A DNA stretch of 64,000 nt from Macondimonas sp045864775. Lineage in GTDB: Bacteria; Pseudomonadota; Gammaproteobacteria; UBA5335. The DNA is taken from the NCBI GenBank assembly GCA_045864775.1, contig BTVR01000002.1:620001-684000 (forward strand), in the 5' to 3' direction. Positions 26,494 through 35,603 of the stretch are shown here, one piece after another. Each line of letters begins with the position of its first letter. Position 1 is the stretch's first letter. The notes below the pieces were generated by a model. It was not told where the DNA came from. It was given only the letters and a program-made list of their open reading frames with translations, and did no database searches. The translations under genes were made by a program, and so were the position numbers.

Positions 26494-26497
<4 letters not shown>
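25658..26497 (-). CDS. trpA: Tryptophan synthase alpha subunit TrpA
   Basis: Cleaves indole-3-glycerol phosphate to indole and glyceraldehyde-3-phosphate; indole is channelled to TrpB. The TIM-barrel catalytic acids are present: Glu in ILELGVPFSDPVADG and Asp in VDLPPEEGEG. The phosphate-binding region is VGFGITGPEQAAAVG. The product is 279 aa. The start overlaps the trpB stop by four bases and the stop overlaps accD. Confidence 0.97.
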
Positions 26498-27694
<1,197 letters not shown>

Positions 27695-27714
<20 letters not shown>

Positions 27715-28333
27715 GTCTGACAGCCTCCATGAATTCCTGCATGCGCCCCGGATCCTTGATCCCGGGCGCGCTTTCGACCGCGCTGCTCACATCCACCGCC
27801 CACGGATGAACCTGGCGGATGGCAGCGCCGACGTTTCCGGCGTCCAGCCCGCCGGCCAAAATCAGCGGCAACGGCCGCTCGGCCGGAATGGCATCCCAGG
27901 CAAAGCGCAGCCCGCGACCGCCCGCCTCGCCCGGCGCATGGCTGTCGAGCAGCATTCCGCGCGCGCGGGTGTGTGCGCTGGCTTGGGCAAGGACGTCCGT
28001 GCTGCCACCACCCATGCCCAGCGCCTTGATGTAGGGTCGACCGTGGCGCTCGCAGTTCGCCGGCGTTTCGCGGCCGTGGAATTGCAGCAGGTCCAGATCG
28101 ATCTCGGCCAGCATCCCGTCGACAAGGGACGGCTCGGCATCGAGGAACAAGCCCACCAGGGTCACGAAGGCCGGGACGCGGTGCGCCCAGCGCGCCGCGT
28201 CGGCCACCTCCACATACCGGCGGCTGCCCGGATAAAACACCAGCCCGATGGCATCGACGCCTAAATCGGCCGCCCGCAGCGCGTCGTCGAGACGGGTGAT
28301 GCCACAGATCTTGACCCTCGTGCGGATCGCCAC
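27695..28333 (-). CDS. trpF: Phosphoribosylanthranilate isomerase TrpF
   Basis: Third step of tryptophan synthesis, a TIM-barrel isomerase. The catalytic Cys lies in RVKICGITRLDDA, and the catalytic Asp and phosphate site in AVDVSSAVESAPGIKD, with QFHGRETPANC in between. The product is 212 aa. It is the first gene of the trpF-trpB-trpA-accD-folC-SPOR-cvpA-purF-metZ run; no strong promoter could be pointed to in the short gap before it. Confidence 0.96.
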
Positions 28334-28387
28334 CCAGCGCTCCCAAAAGCGATCAGCTTACCAAAAGCCGCCTAGGCCCGGCACGCC

Positions 28388-29251
28388 TCAGTCGCCACGC
28401 GGGCCTCCGCCGACATGAAGCGAGGGTCTGCCGGCGGGCACACCCTCGGCGATCCTCGGCCACAGGTAGTCGATCGGCGCTTCGGCGACCCATCCGGCAA
28501 AAAGCGCGCGCAGGGCCTCATCATTCAGCCCGCCGCGTCCCAGCGGCGCGCCCACCGCCAACCACGACCGCCCATCGATGCGCCGGCACAACAAGGGCAG
28601 TACCACCGCCCCGGTCGTGCGCGCCAGCCGCTCAATCCGGTCCGTGGCCGTCGGCGACGCTGCCGATTGGGGATAGTCGGCCAAGATCAATACGGTTTCG
28701 CCGCGCCGGAGACTGCGGCAGATGGCTCGCGGGTCCTCACCATCGATGAGACTGCCCCCGGTACGACGGGCCAGAGCCGCGAGCGGTTGCTGCGCCAGCG
28801 GATGCCGGAACATGCGCGCCACCAGCCCGATCGGCACCCGCTCGGCCAATACCCGGATGGGCAAAGGCAGATCGATGAAATGGGCGCCGAGCAAGATGAC
28901 CGGCACGCCGCGCCGTTGCAGGGCCAGGATATCCGGCCATCCGGTCACGGAGACCTGCGCCAGCACGCGGCCGGGCTCGCCCCACACCGCCTCAGCCAGA
29001 TTGAACAACGCCATCGCGCGCCGCATGAAGTGGGGCCGGAGCCGGCCCCTCAACGCCGCGGGCGCGCCGTCCGGAAAGAGCGCCGGGAAGGGCGGCGGGC
29101 GATGGATTTCGCACCGCCACAGCACCCATCCCAACACCACGGCTGCGCTCGCCTTCGCGCGGCGGGGCAGCCGGGTCAGGCAGCGGCCGGTCACATCGAG
29201 CGCTGCCCCCGCCATGCGCATGTTCAGCCCGACCAGCGGATCAGGCGACAC
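28388..29251 (-). CDS. LpxL/HtrB-family lipid A acyltransferase homologue with altered motif
   Basis: Member of the lysophospholipid/lipid A late acyltransferase family, inner-membrane associated. Family landmarks are ILLGAHFIDLPLPI, RMFRHPLAQQPL, GGSLIDGEDPRAICRSLRRG, VLILADYPQSA and VLPLLCRRIDG. The usual catalytic HX4(D/E) motif reads HFIDLP here: the acid is at +3 rather than +5. The N-terminal membrane helix is weak. The GTG start is well supported by GAGGAGGAG about 6 nt upstream. It is 287 aa and lies 12 bp after dusA. It may be a divergent acyltransferase or a non-catalytic relative. Confidence 0.78.
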   Translation of the reverse strand: MSPDPLVGLNMRMAGAALDVTGRCLTRLPRRAKASAAVVLGWVLWRCEIHRPPPFPALFPDGAPAALRGRLRPHFMRRAMALFNLAEAVWGEPGRVLAQVSVTGWPDILALQRRGVPVILLGAHFIDLPLPIRVLAERVPIGLVARMFRHPLAQQPLAALARRTGGSLIDGEDPRAICRSLRRGETVLILADYPQSAASPTATDRIERLARTTGAVVLPLLCRRIDGRSWLAVGAPLGRGGLNDEALRALFAGWVAEAPIDYLWPRIAEGVPAGRPSLHVGGGPRGD

Positions 29252-29263
29252 GCGCTCTCCTCC

Positions 29264-30253
29264 TCAGGCCGACAGCTGCGCCGCCCGCCAGGGGTGCAGC
29301 GCCTGCGCCACGACGGACCAATCCGCACCCGGGCGACACACCCGTTCACTCAGGTGGCGCCGGAAAGCGCGGGCGCCCGGCAGTCCGTTGAACATGCCCA
29401 GCAGCGGCCGCGTCAGCGCATTGAGTGGTGTCCCGGCCGCCAATTCGTCCCGTGCGTACGCGCCGTAGGCCTCGATCACCTCGACGCGGTCGGGCACCGG
29501 GTCGTCATCGCCGTAGCAGCGCGCATCCACCTCGGCGAGCAGCCAGGGACTGTCGTACACGGCCCGCCCCAGCATCACCCCGTCCAGCCCCGCGCCCGCG
29601 GCGAGCGCGCCATCGAGATCGGTCAAGCCGCCGTTGAGGATGATCTCAAGCTCCGGCATGGCCGCTTTGACGCCGTGCACGCGTGCGTACTGCAGCGGCG
29701 GCACGGTGCGGTTTTCGTGCGGGCTCAAGCCCTTGAGCCAGGCCTTGCGCGCGTGGAGAATGAAGGTCCGGCAGCCGGCCGCGGCCACCGTGTCGATGAA
29801 ATGGTGCAAGTGCACATCATTGTCGAGATCATCGATCCCGAGCCGCGTCTTGACGGTCACCGGAATCCCCACCGCGGCCTGCATCGCCGCGACGCAGTCG
29901 GCGACGAGCGCGGGCTCGGCCATGAGGCAGGCCCCGAACCGCCCGCCCTGCACACGGTCGCTGGGACACCCCACGTTCAAATTGATTTCGTCATACCCCC
30001 AGTCCGCGCCGAGGCGGGCGCATCGGGCCAGCGCGGCGGGATCGCTGCCGCCGAGCTGCAGCGCCAGCGGATGCTGGATGGCGCTGTAGGCCAGATGGCG
30101 CGCGGGCTGCCCGCGCAGGAGCGCCCCGGTCGTCACCATCTCGGTGTAGAGCCAGGCGTGGCGGCTGATCAGGCGCATCAGATGGCGCGCGTGGCGGTCG
30201 GTGCAATCCAGCATCGGCGCCACGCAGAAGCGGCGGGAGAAGGCGGTGCTCAT
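29264..30253 (-). CDS. dusA: tRNA-dihydrouridine(20/20a) synthase DusA
   Basis: FMN-dependent enzyme reducing U20/U20a in the tRNA D-loop. Motifs: FCVAPMLDCTDRHARHLMRL at the N-terminus, NLNVGCPSDRVQGGRFGACL with the catalytic Cys, VTVKTRLGIDDLD, FILHARKAWLKGLSPHENR (a DusA-specific stretch) and LNGGLTDLDGAL. It is 329 aa. The family position and the RKAWLKGLSPHENR stretch distinguish it from DusB and DusC. Confidence 0.96.
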   Translation of the reverse strand: MSTAFSRRFCVAPMLDCTDRHARHLMRLISRHAWLYTEMVTTGALLRGQPARHLAYSAIQHPLALQLGGSDPAALARCARLGADWGYDEINLNVGCPSDRVQGGRFGACLMAEPALVADCVAAMQAAVGIPVTVKTRLGIDDLDNDVHLHHFIDTVAAAGCRTFILHARKAWLKGLSPHENRTVPPLQYARVHGVKAAMPELEIILNGGLTDLDGALAAGAGLDGVMLGRAVYDSPWLLAEVDARCYGDDDPVPDRVEVIEAYGAYARDELAAGTPLNALTRPLLGMFNGLPGARAFRRHLSERVCRPGADWSVVAQALHPWRAAQLSA

Positions 30254-30330
30254 GCGCCGAGTCTAGCAGCCGCTCGCGCCGGACCGCGAAAACCGTCCTG
30301 AACGCCGCAGCACGGCCGACCGGTCGGCGG

Positions 30331-30819
30331 TCAGCTTGCGGCGAGTCCCGCGGCGATGGCCTGACGCAGATCCGCATCCTCGGGCGGCGTCTGCGGCGAG
30401 AAGCGCGCCGCCACCTTTCCGTCTCCATCGATCAGGAATTTCTCGAAATTCCAGCGGATGGCGCCGGGATGGCCTTGCTCCGGCGCGGTGAGCCAGGCGT
30501 AGAGGGGGTGCGCGCCCGGGCCGTTGACCTCGAGTTTTGCGCTCAGTGGGAAACTCACCTCATAGCGCGTGCTGCAGAAAGACCGGATGGCCTCGGCGTC
30601 GCCCGGTTCCTGATTCATGAACTGGTTGCACGGGCAACCCAGGACGACGAGCCCCTGATCGCGGTATTCGCGGTACAAGGCCTCGAGCCCGGCGTATTGC
30701 GGCGTGAGCCCGCAGCGGCTGGCGACGTTGACCACCAGCACAGGGCGGCCGCGAAACGACGCCAGCGGCAGCGGCTCGCCTTCCAGACTCTGTAACGTGA
30801 ACGCGTGAAATCCATCCAT
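30331..30819 (-). CDS. Glutathione peroxidase family thiol peroxidase
   Basis: Reduces peroxides using thiols, probably through thioredoxin or glutathione. The peroxidatic Cys lies in NVASRCGLTPQY, the Gln of the catalytic tetrad in GCPCNQFMNQEPG, and Trp/Asn in RWNFEKFLIDGDG; it is a Cys, not Sec, enzyme. The ATG at 30819 gives the standard MDGFHAFTLQSLEG N-terminus and 162 aa; a longer frame from 30855 adds 12 atypical residues. It follows the DAHP synthase gene by about 40 bp on the same strand. Confidence 0.93.
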   Translation of the reverse strand: MDGFHAFTLQSLEGEPLPLASFRGRPVLVVNVASRCGLTPQYAGLEALYREYRDQGLVVLGCPCNQFMNQEPGDAEAIRSFCSTRYEVSFPLSAKLEVNGPGAHPLYAWLTAPEQGHPGAIRWNFEKFLIDGDGKVAARFSPQTPPEDADLRQAIAAGLAAS

Positions 30820-30861
30820 GGCGCTTGGTCCTCGCAGGGTGTCGAGCCGGGTCATCCGGCC

Positions 30862-31956
30862 TCAGGCCGTGGCGGACGCCTGTGCGCCGGCCAGACGCGC
30901 CGGCAGCGCGTCCTTCAGTTTGAGTCGCAGCTCGCGCAGGAGTTTCTCAGTGCTGGGCCAATCGATGCAGGCGTCGGTCACCGACACCCCATAGGCCATC
31001 TGGCTGCGATCGGCGGCGATCTTCTGGTTGCCCCAGCCGATGTTGCTTTCCAGCATCAGCCCGAGGATGGAGCGGTTGCCTTCCAGGATCTGGTTGGCGA
31101 CGTTTTCCGCGACCAAGGCTTGCAAGCCGGGGTCCTTGTTGGAGTTCGCGTGGCTACAGTCGATGACGATGTTCTCGGGCAGCTTGGCCTCGCGCAGCGC
31201 CCGCTCGCACAGGGCGACGCTGACCGAGTCGTAGTTCGGCTGATGTCCGCCGCGGAGCACCACGTGGCCATAGGCGTTGCCGCGCGTGCGGATGACAGCG
31301 CTTTGCCCATTGGGATCGATGCCGAGGAAGCTGTGCGGACTGGACACCGAGTGTAACGCATTGATGGCGACCGTCAGGCTGCCGTCGGTGCCGTTCTTGA
31401 AGCCCACCGGCGTCGATAGGCCGCTCGCCATTTCCCGGTGGGTCTGCGATTCGGTGGTGCGCGCGCCGATGGCCGTCCAGGTGATGAGATCGGACAGATA
31501 CTGCGGCACGATGGGATCGAGTGCCTCGGTGCCGGCCGGCAGGCCCATATCGGCCAGATCGACCAGCAGCCGGCGCGCGATATGCAGGCCGTCCTCGATG
31601 TGGAAGGAATCGTCGAGATAAGGGTCGTTGATCAGGCCCTTCCAGCCCGTCGTGGTACGCGGCTTTTCAAAATACACGCGCATAACGATGAACAAGGTGT
31701 CACTCACCTCGCTGGCCAGCGCCAGCAGACGCTGCGCATAATCCCGCGCCGCGTCGACGTCGTGCACCGAGCACGGACCGATCACCACCAGGAGTCGATG
31801 ATCCGCGCGATCGAGGATGCGGCGCATATTGCGGCGCCCCTCCAGAACGGTCCGTTCCCCTGTCGCACCGAGCGGAATCTCAGCCTTGAGCTGCCGCGGC
31901 GTGATCAGTACGTCCTGCGCGGCGACATTGACGTTGTTCAACAATTGATTGGACAT
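30862..31956 (-). CDS. aroG: 3-deoxy-7-phosphoheptulonate (DAHP) synthase, class I
   Basis: First step of the shikimate pathway, condensing PEP and erythrose-4-phosphate. Class I AroFGH signatures: VVIGPCSVHDVDAARDYA, YFEKPRTTTGWKGLINDP, GARTTESQTHREMASGLS, GFKNGTDGSLTVAINAL, RGGHQPNYD and IVIDCSHANSNKD. From the ATG at 31956 the protein is 364 aa. Whether it is the Phe-, Tyr- or Trp-sensitive isozyme cannot be told by eye, so aroG is a family-level symbol. Confidence 0.9.
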   Translation of the reverse strand: MSNQLLNNVNVAAQDVLITPRQLKAEIPLGATGERTVLEGRRNMRRILDRADHRLLVVIGPCSVHDVDAARDYAQRLLALASEVSDTLFIVMRVYFEKPRTTTGWKGLINDPYLDDSFHIEDGLHIARRLLVDLADMGLPAGTEALDPIVPQYLSDLITWTAIGARTTESQTHREMASGLSTPVGFKNGTDGSLTVAINALHSVSSPHSFLGIDPNGQSAVIRTRGNAYGHVVLRGGHQPNYDSVSVALCERALREAKLPENIVIDCSHANSNKDPGLQALVAENVANQILEGNRSILGLMLESNIGWGNQKIAADRSQMAYGVSVTDACIDWPSTEKLLRELRLKLKDALPARLAGAQASATA

Positions 31957-32094
31957 CGGCTCTTCCATTCGTTCGTGATCGGCCTGCGGGGAAAACGCAC
32001 CTTGCGCATCGGCCTCGGTCCAAGGGCAACCCCCGGCCGTTCTGCTTCGCCGGGTAAGGTAAGATTCCACCACCCCGGGCCAACAAGCTGCACC

Positions 32095-32868
32095 ATGACC
32101 GAACGCCATCATCTCAAGCTGCTAACCTACAACATCCAGGTCGGCGTCGAAACCAGCCGCTATCATCACTATCTCACACGTGCCTGGCGCTACGCCCTGC
32201 CCTTCCGCTCGCGGCATGAAAACCTCAATCGCATCGCGCAGATCTTGGCGCCCTACGATCTGGTCGCCTTGCAGGAGACCGACGCCGGCAGCCTGCGCAG
32301 CAACTACGTCGACCAGGTTGCGCACCTCGCCGAGCAGGCGGGCTTCCCCTACTGGCACACCCGCGTCAACCGCCGCCTGGGTCGCTGGGCCCGGCACAGC
32401 ATGGGTCTGCTCAGCCGCTACCGGCCCACGGAGGTGCGTGAGGTCAGCCTACCCAGCCGGATTCCCGGCCGTGGCGCCCTCATCGCCCGGTTCGGGGAGG
32501 AAACCGAAGGCCTGCTGGTGATCGTCGCCCACCTGTCGCTCGACCGGCGCACCCAGGAAAACCAGTTGGCCTTCCTCAGCAGCCTGATCGGCAACAATCC
32601 CCATGCCATCCTGATGGGCGACCTGAACTGCAGCTGGGACGCGGTCCGCAACCACAGCGCGCTGGCCGGCCTGCGCGGTTCACCTCATCCACTGCCGAGC
32701 TATCCGAGCTGGCGCCCGACCCGCAGCCTGGACCACATCCTGGTCACCCCCAGCCTCGACATCCAGCACACGCAGGTGGTCAGCCACGTCACCTCCGACC
32801 ATCTCCCGCTCGCCATGCACGTCACGCTGCCACAGCACCTGCGCCTGTCCGACGATCCGGCGAGCTGA
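32095..32868 (+). CDS. Endonuclease/exonuclease/phosphatase (EEP) family protein
   Basis: Metal-dependent EEP-fold hydrolase of unknown substrate. Conserved blocks are LLTYNIQVGVE, LVALQETDAGS, IVAHLSLDRRTQENQ, AILMGDLNCSWD, RSLDHILV and SDHLPLAMHV, giving a full set of catalytic residues (Asn, Glu, His, Asp-x-Asn, Asp-His). It has no signal peptide. At 257 aa it resembles the endonuclease/phosphatase proteins often found near apt or clustered with lipid genes. Its start lies 8 bp upstream of where the apt cluster begins its run; apt follows 8 bp after its stop. Confidence 0.88.
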   Translation: MTERHHLKLLTYNIQVGVETSRYHHYLTRAWRYALPFRSRHENLNRIAQILAPYDLVALQETDAGSLRSNYVDQVAHLAEQAGFPYWHTRVNRRLGRWARHSMGLLSRYRPTEVREVSLPSRIPGRGALIARFGEETEGLLVIVAHLSLDRRTQENQLAFLSSLIGNNPHAILMGDLNCSWDAVRNHSALAGLRGSPHPLPSYPSWRPTRSLDHILVTPSLDIQHTQVVSHVTSDHLPLAMHVTLPQHLRLSDDPAS

Positions 32869-32876
32869 GGCCACCC

Positions 32877-33389
32877 ATGGATCTCAAGCCCTACATTCGC
32901 CAGATGCCGGATTTCCCGCGACAGGGGATCCTCTTCTACGACATGTCGCCACTGCTCGCCTGCCCCGACGCCTGGCAGGTCGCACTCGGACGTATGGCCC
33001 GACAGGTGCTCGCCCATGCGCCGGAGGTCCTGGTGGGGATCGAATCACGCGGCTTCCTGCTCGCGGCGCCCTTGGCGCTGAAGCTGGGCTGCGGCCTGGT
33101 GATGGTGCGCAAGCCGGGCAAGCTGCCCGGGCCCTGTGTCGGCCACGACTATGCGCTCGAGTACGGCACGGACCGCCTCGAGGTTCAGCAAGGCCTGCTG
33201 GCACCGGGACAGCGCGTGGTCGTGGTGGATGACGTGCTCGCCACCGGCGGAACGCTCGCCGCCGCCTGCGCGCTGGTGCGCCAGAGCGGCGCCCAGGTCG
33301 CAGGCGCCGCGACTTTGATCGAACTCGGCTGCCTCGGCGGGTGCCAGCGCCTCGACGTGCCCTATACCCGCGTCATCGCCTACGATTGA
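32877..33389 (+). CDS. apt: Adenine phosphoribosyltransferase
   Basis: Purine salvage: adenine plus PRPP gives AMP. The PRPP-binding loop is VVVVDDVLATGGTLAAACAL; the N-terminal MDLKPYIRQMPDFPRQGI, the base-recognition stretch IESRGFLLAAPLALKLG and the flexible loop RKPGKLPGPCVGHDYALEYG are all standard. It is 170 aa and is probably co-transcribed with the upstream EEP-family gene (8 bp gap). It converges with the epimerase gene. Confidence 0.96.
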   Translation: MDLKPYIRQMPDFPRQGILFYDMSPLLACPDAWQVALGRMARQVLAHAPEVLVGIESRGFLLAAPLALKLGCGLVMVRKPGKLPGPCVGHDYALEYGTDRLEVQQGLLAPGQRVVVVDDVLATGGTLAAACALVRQSGAQVAGAATLIELGCLGGCQRLDVPYTRVIAYD

Positions 33390-33422
33390 CAGGCGCCGCG
33401 GCGGCGGGGCGCATACCCTCGT

Positions 33423-34430
33423 TCAAACCTGATAGTAATCCCGGTACCACGCGACGAAGCGGGCAATGCCCTCGCTCACCGGCGTGGACGGCTTGTAGCC
33501 GGTGTCGCGTTGCAAGGGCGTGCAGTCGGCCCAGGTGTCGGGCACATCTCCGGGTTGCATCGGCTGCAGGTCGAGGCGCGCGGCCCGCCCCAGCGCGGCC
33601 TCCAGGGTGCGGATGTAGGTGATGAGATCCACCGGCTGGCCGTTGCCGATGTTGTAGAGCCGATACGGCGCGCTGCTGGCCGAAGGATCGGGCCGGGCCG
33701 GATCGAACGCGGGGTCGGGCCGAGCCGGGCGGTCGAGCACGCGCACGATGCCCTCCACCACGTCGTCGACGTAGGTAAAGTCGCGCTTGTGGTGGCCGTG
33801 GTTGAACACCGGAATGGGCTCACCGGCCAGAATCGCGCGGGTGAAGCTGAACAGTGCCATGTCCGGCCGGCCCCACGGCCCGTACACGGTAAAGAAACGC
33901 AGGCCGGTGGTCGGGATGCCGTACAGATGGCTGTAGGCATGCGCCATGGCCTCGTTGGCCTTCTTGGCCGCGCCGTACAGGGCGAGCGGGTGATCGGCCG
34001 ACGCCTCGGCCCGAAACGGCATGGCGGTGTTGCCGCCATAGACCGAACTGCTGGAGGCATAGACCAGATGCGCCACGCTGCGTGACCGGCAGCCTTCCAG
34101 GACGTGCAGGAATCCGGTCAGGTTGCTCTCGGCATAGGCATGCGGATGGGTGAGGGAATAGCGCACCCCGGCCTGCGCGGCCAGATGCACCACCCGATCG
34201 ATCGACTCATCGCCAAACAAGCGCTCCATCCCGGCCCGATCGGCGAGATCGAGCCTGTGAAACGCAAAACCCGCCTGCGCCTGCAATCGGGCCAACCGGG
34301 CCTCCTTGAGGGCGACCTCGTAGTAGTCATTGAGGTTGTCCAGCCCGATGACCGTCTCGCCGCGCGCCAGCAAGCGCTCGGTCAGATGAAAACCGATGAA
34401 ACCGGCCGCGCCGGTGACCAGAATCGCCAT
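33423..34430 (-). CDS. NAD-dependent nucleotide-sugar epimerase, probable UDP-glucuronate 4-epimerase
   Basis: Extended short-chain dehydrogenase. The Rossmann motif TGAAGFIGFHL lies at the N-terminus, followed by GLDNLNDYYEVALKEARLARL (characteristic of UDP-glucuronate epimerases), VVHLAAQAGVRYSL, the catalytic YASSSSVYGGN Ser and YGAAKKANE Tyr-Lys pair, and RFFTVYGPWGRPDMA. The product is 335 aa. A short repeated segment (RPDPAFDPARPDPS) in a surface loop is unusual. It likely supplies galacturonate for surface polysaccharide. No other polysaccharide gene is adjacent. Confidence 0.9.
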   Translation of the reverse strand: MAILVTGAAGFIGFHLTERLLARGETVIGLDNLNDYYEVALKEARLARLQAQAGFAFHRLDLADRAGMERLFGDESIDRVVHLAAQAGVRYSLTHPHAYAESNLTGFLHVLEGCRSRSVAHLVYASSSSVYGGNTAMPFRAEASADHPLALYGAAKKANEAMAHAYSHLYGIPTTGLRFFTVYGPWGRPDMALFSFTRAILAGEPIPVFNHGHHKRDFTYVDDVVEGIVRVLDRPARPDPAFDPARPDPSASSAPYRLYNIGNGQPVDLITYIRTLEAALGRAARLDLQPMQPGDVPDTWADCTPLQRDTGYKPSTPVSEGIARFVAWYRDYYQV

Positions 34431-34460
34431 GTGCAGATCCCGTGGAAGATGGGGCCGGCC

Positions 34461-35447
34461 TCACAGACCGGCGTTGTTGCGGGCAAAGACGCGCTCGGCG
34501 CGATAGCTCGAACGCACCAGAGGTCCGGCCACCACCTCGAGAAACCCCATCTCCAGTCCCCGGGCGCGGTAACGCGCGAAATCCTCCGGCGGCACGTAGC
34601 GTTCGACCGGCAGGTGGTTGGCCGTGGGCCGCAGATACTGACCGAAGGTGACAATATCGACCCCGGCCGCGCGGGCATCGCCGAGGGTTTCCTCGATTTC
34701 GGCGTCCGTTTCGCCCAGGCCCAGCATCAGGCTGGTCTTGGTCAGCACCTCGGGCGCGGCGGCCTTGGCGATCCGCAGCACCGCGAGCGTCCGCTCGTAG
34801 CCCGCCCGGGGATCGCGGACCGGGTGGGTCAGCCGGCGCACGGTTTCCAGATTCTGCGCATAGACCTGAAGGCCGGATGTGGCCACCGCGGCCACCGCCT
34901 CCGGCCGACCGCCGAAATCGGGGGTGAGCGCCTCGACCGCCGTTTCAGGACACGCCGCGCGGATGGCCCGCACGCAGGCCGCGTAATGCGAGGCCCCACC
35001 ATCGGGCAGATCGTCGCGGTCGACCGAGGTCAGGACGACGTATTTGAGCCCCATGAGCCGCACGGCCTCGGCCGCATGGGCCGGCTCATCCGCGTCGAGC
35101 CGCCCTTGCGGATTGCCCGTCGACACGGCACAAAAGCGGCAGGCCCGTGTGCACACCGCGCCCAGGATCATCAGCGTGGCCGTGCCGTGACTCCAGCACT
35201 CGGCGAGGTTGGGGCACAACGACTCCTCGCACACCGTCGCCAGGCGGTTGTCGCGCACGATCTGCCGCACCTCGACATAGCGCCCCGCCCCAGGCACGGA
35301 CACCCGCAGCCAGGGCGGTTTGTCGCCCCGCGGCGGCGGCGCGGCATCGCGCCGCAGCTTGACGCCATGCTTGACCGCCGTCACGCCGTCTTGTGTGAAT
35401 TTCTCGCCGCTGCGGACCAGCGCTTTGGAAGAGGACGATTCGCTCAT
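34461..35447 (-). CDS. lipA: Lipoyl synthase LipA
   Basis: Radical-SAM enzyme inserting two sulfurs into octanoyl-protein. The two iron-sulfur clusters are marked by CEESLCPNLAECW (auxiliary cluster) and CTRACRFCAV (radical-SAM CX3CX2C). The closing RSSYRAERVFARNN supplies the conserved Ser. The start is set at the ATG at 35447 (AAGG 8 nt upstream, 328 aa); the ATG at 35471 would add eight residues and has no Shine-Dalgarno. It serves the lipoate-dependent 2-oxoglutarate dehydrogenase encoded further along. No lipB was seen next to it. Confidence 0.95.
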   Translation of the reverse strand: MSESSSSKALVRSGEKFTQDGVTAVKHGVKLRRDAAPPPRGDKPPWLRVSVPGAGRYVEVRQIVRDNRLATVCEESLCPNLAECWSHGTATLMILGAVCTRACRFCAVSTGNPQGRLDADEPAHAAEAVRLMGLKYVVLTSVDRDDLPDGGASHYAACVRAIRAACPETAVEALTPDFGGRPEAVAAVATSGLQVYAQNLETVRRLTHPVRDPRAGYERTLAVLRIAKAAAPEVLTKTSLMLGLGETDAEIEETLGDARAAGVDIVTFGQYLRPTANHLPVERYVPPEDFARYRARGLEMGFLEVVAGPLVRSSYRAERVFARNNAGL

Positions 35448-35536
35448 GGCGGGGGCCTTGGTAGCCGTCATCGGCCGGGCCATGATACCAGCCCGACCGC
35501 TTGGCAAGAGCGCGCCTGCTTTGGATAATGCCGGAC

Positions 35537-35590
35537 TTATCGCTGCCGATAAACGGCTTATTCCAAATAGTTTTAATCCTCGACTCTTAT
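35537..35590 (+). promoter_or_regulatory. Candidate operator upstream of the SLC13 permease
   Basis: The lipA-permease gap has an AT-rich block containing the perfect inverted repeat TTATCG-N4-CGATAA (35537-35552) and two further CTTAT boxes at 35557 and 35586. The placement, 15-65 bp before the permease ATG, suits a regulator-binding site. The cognate regulator is unknown; a sulfur-responsive LysR-type factor is only a guess from the neighbouring genes. Confidence 0.4.
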
Positions 35591-35603
35591 TCTGGAAACC
35601 CCT

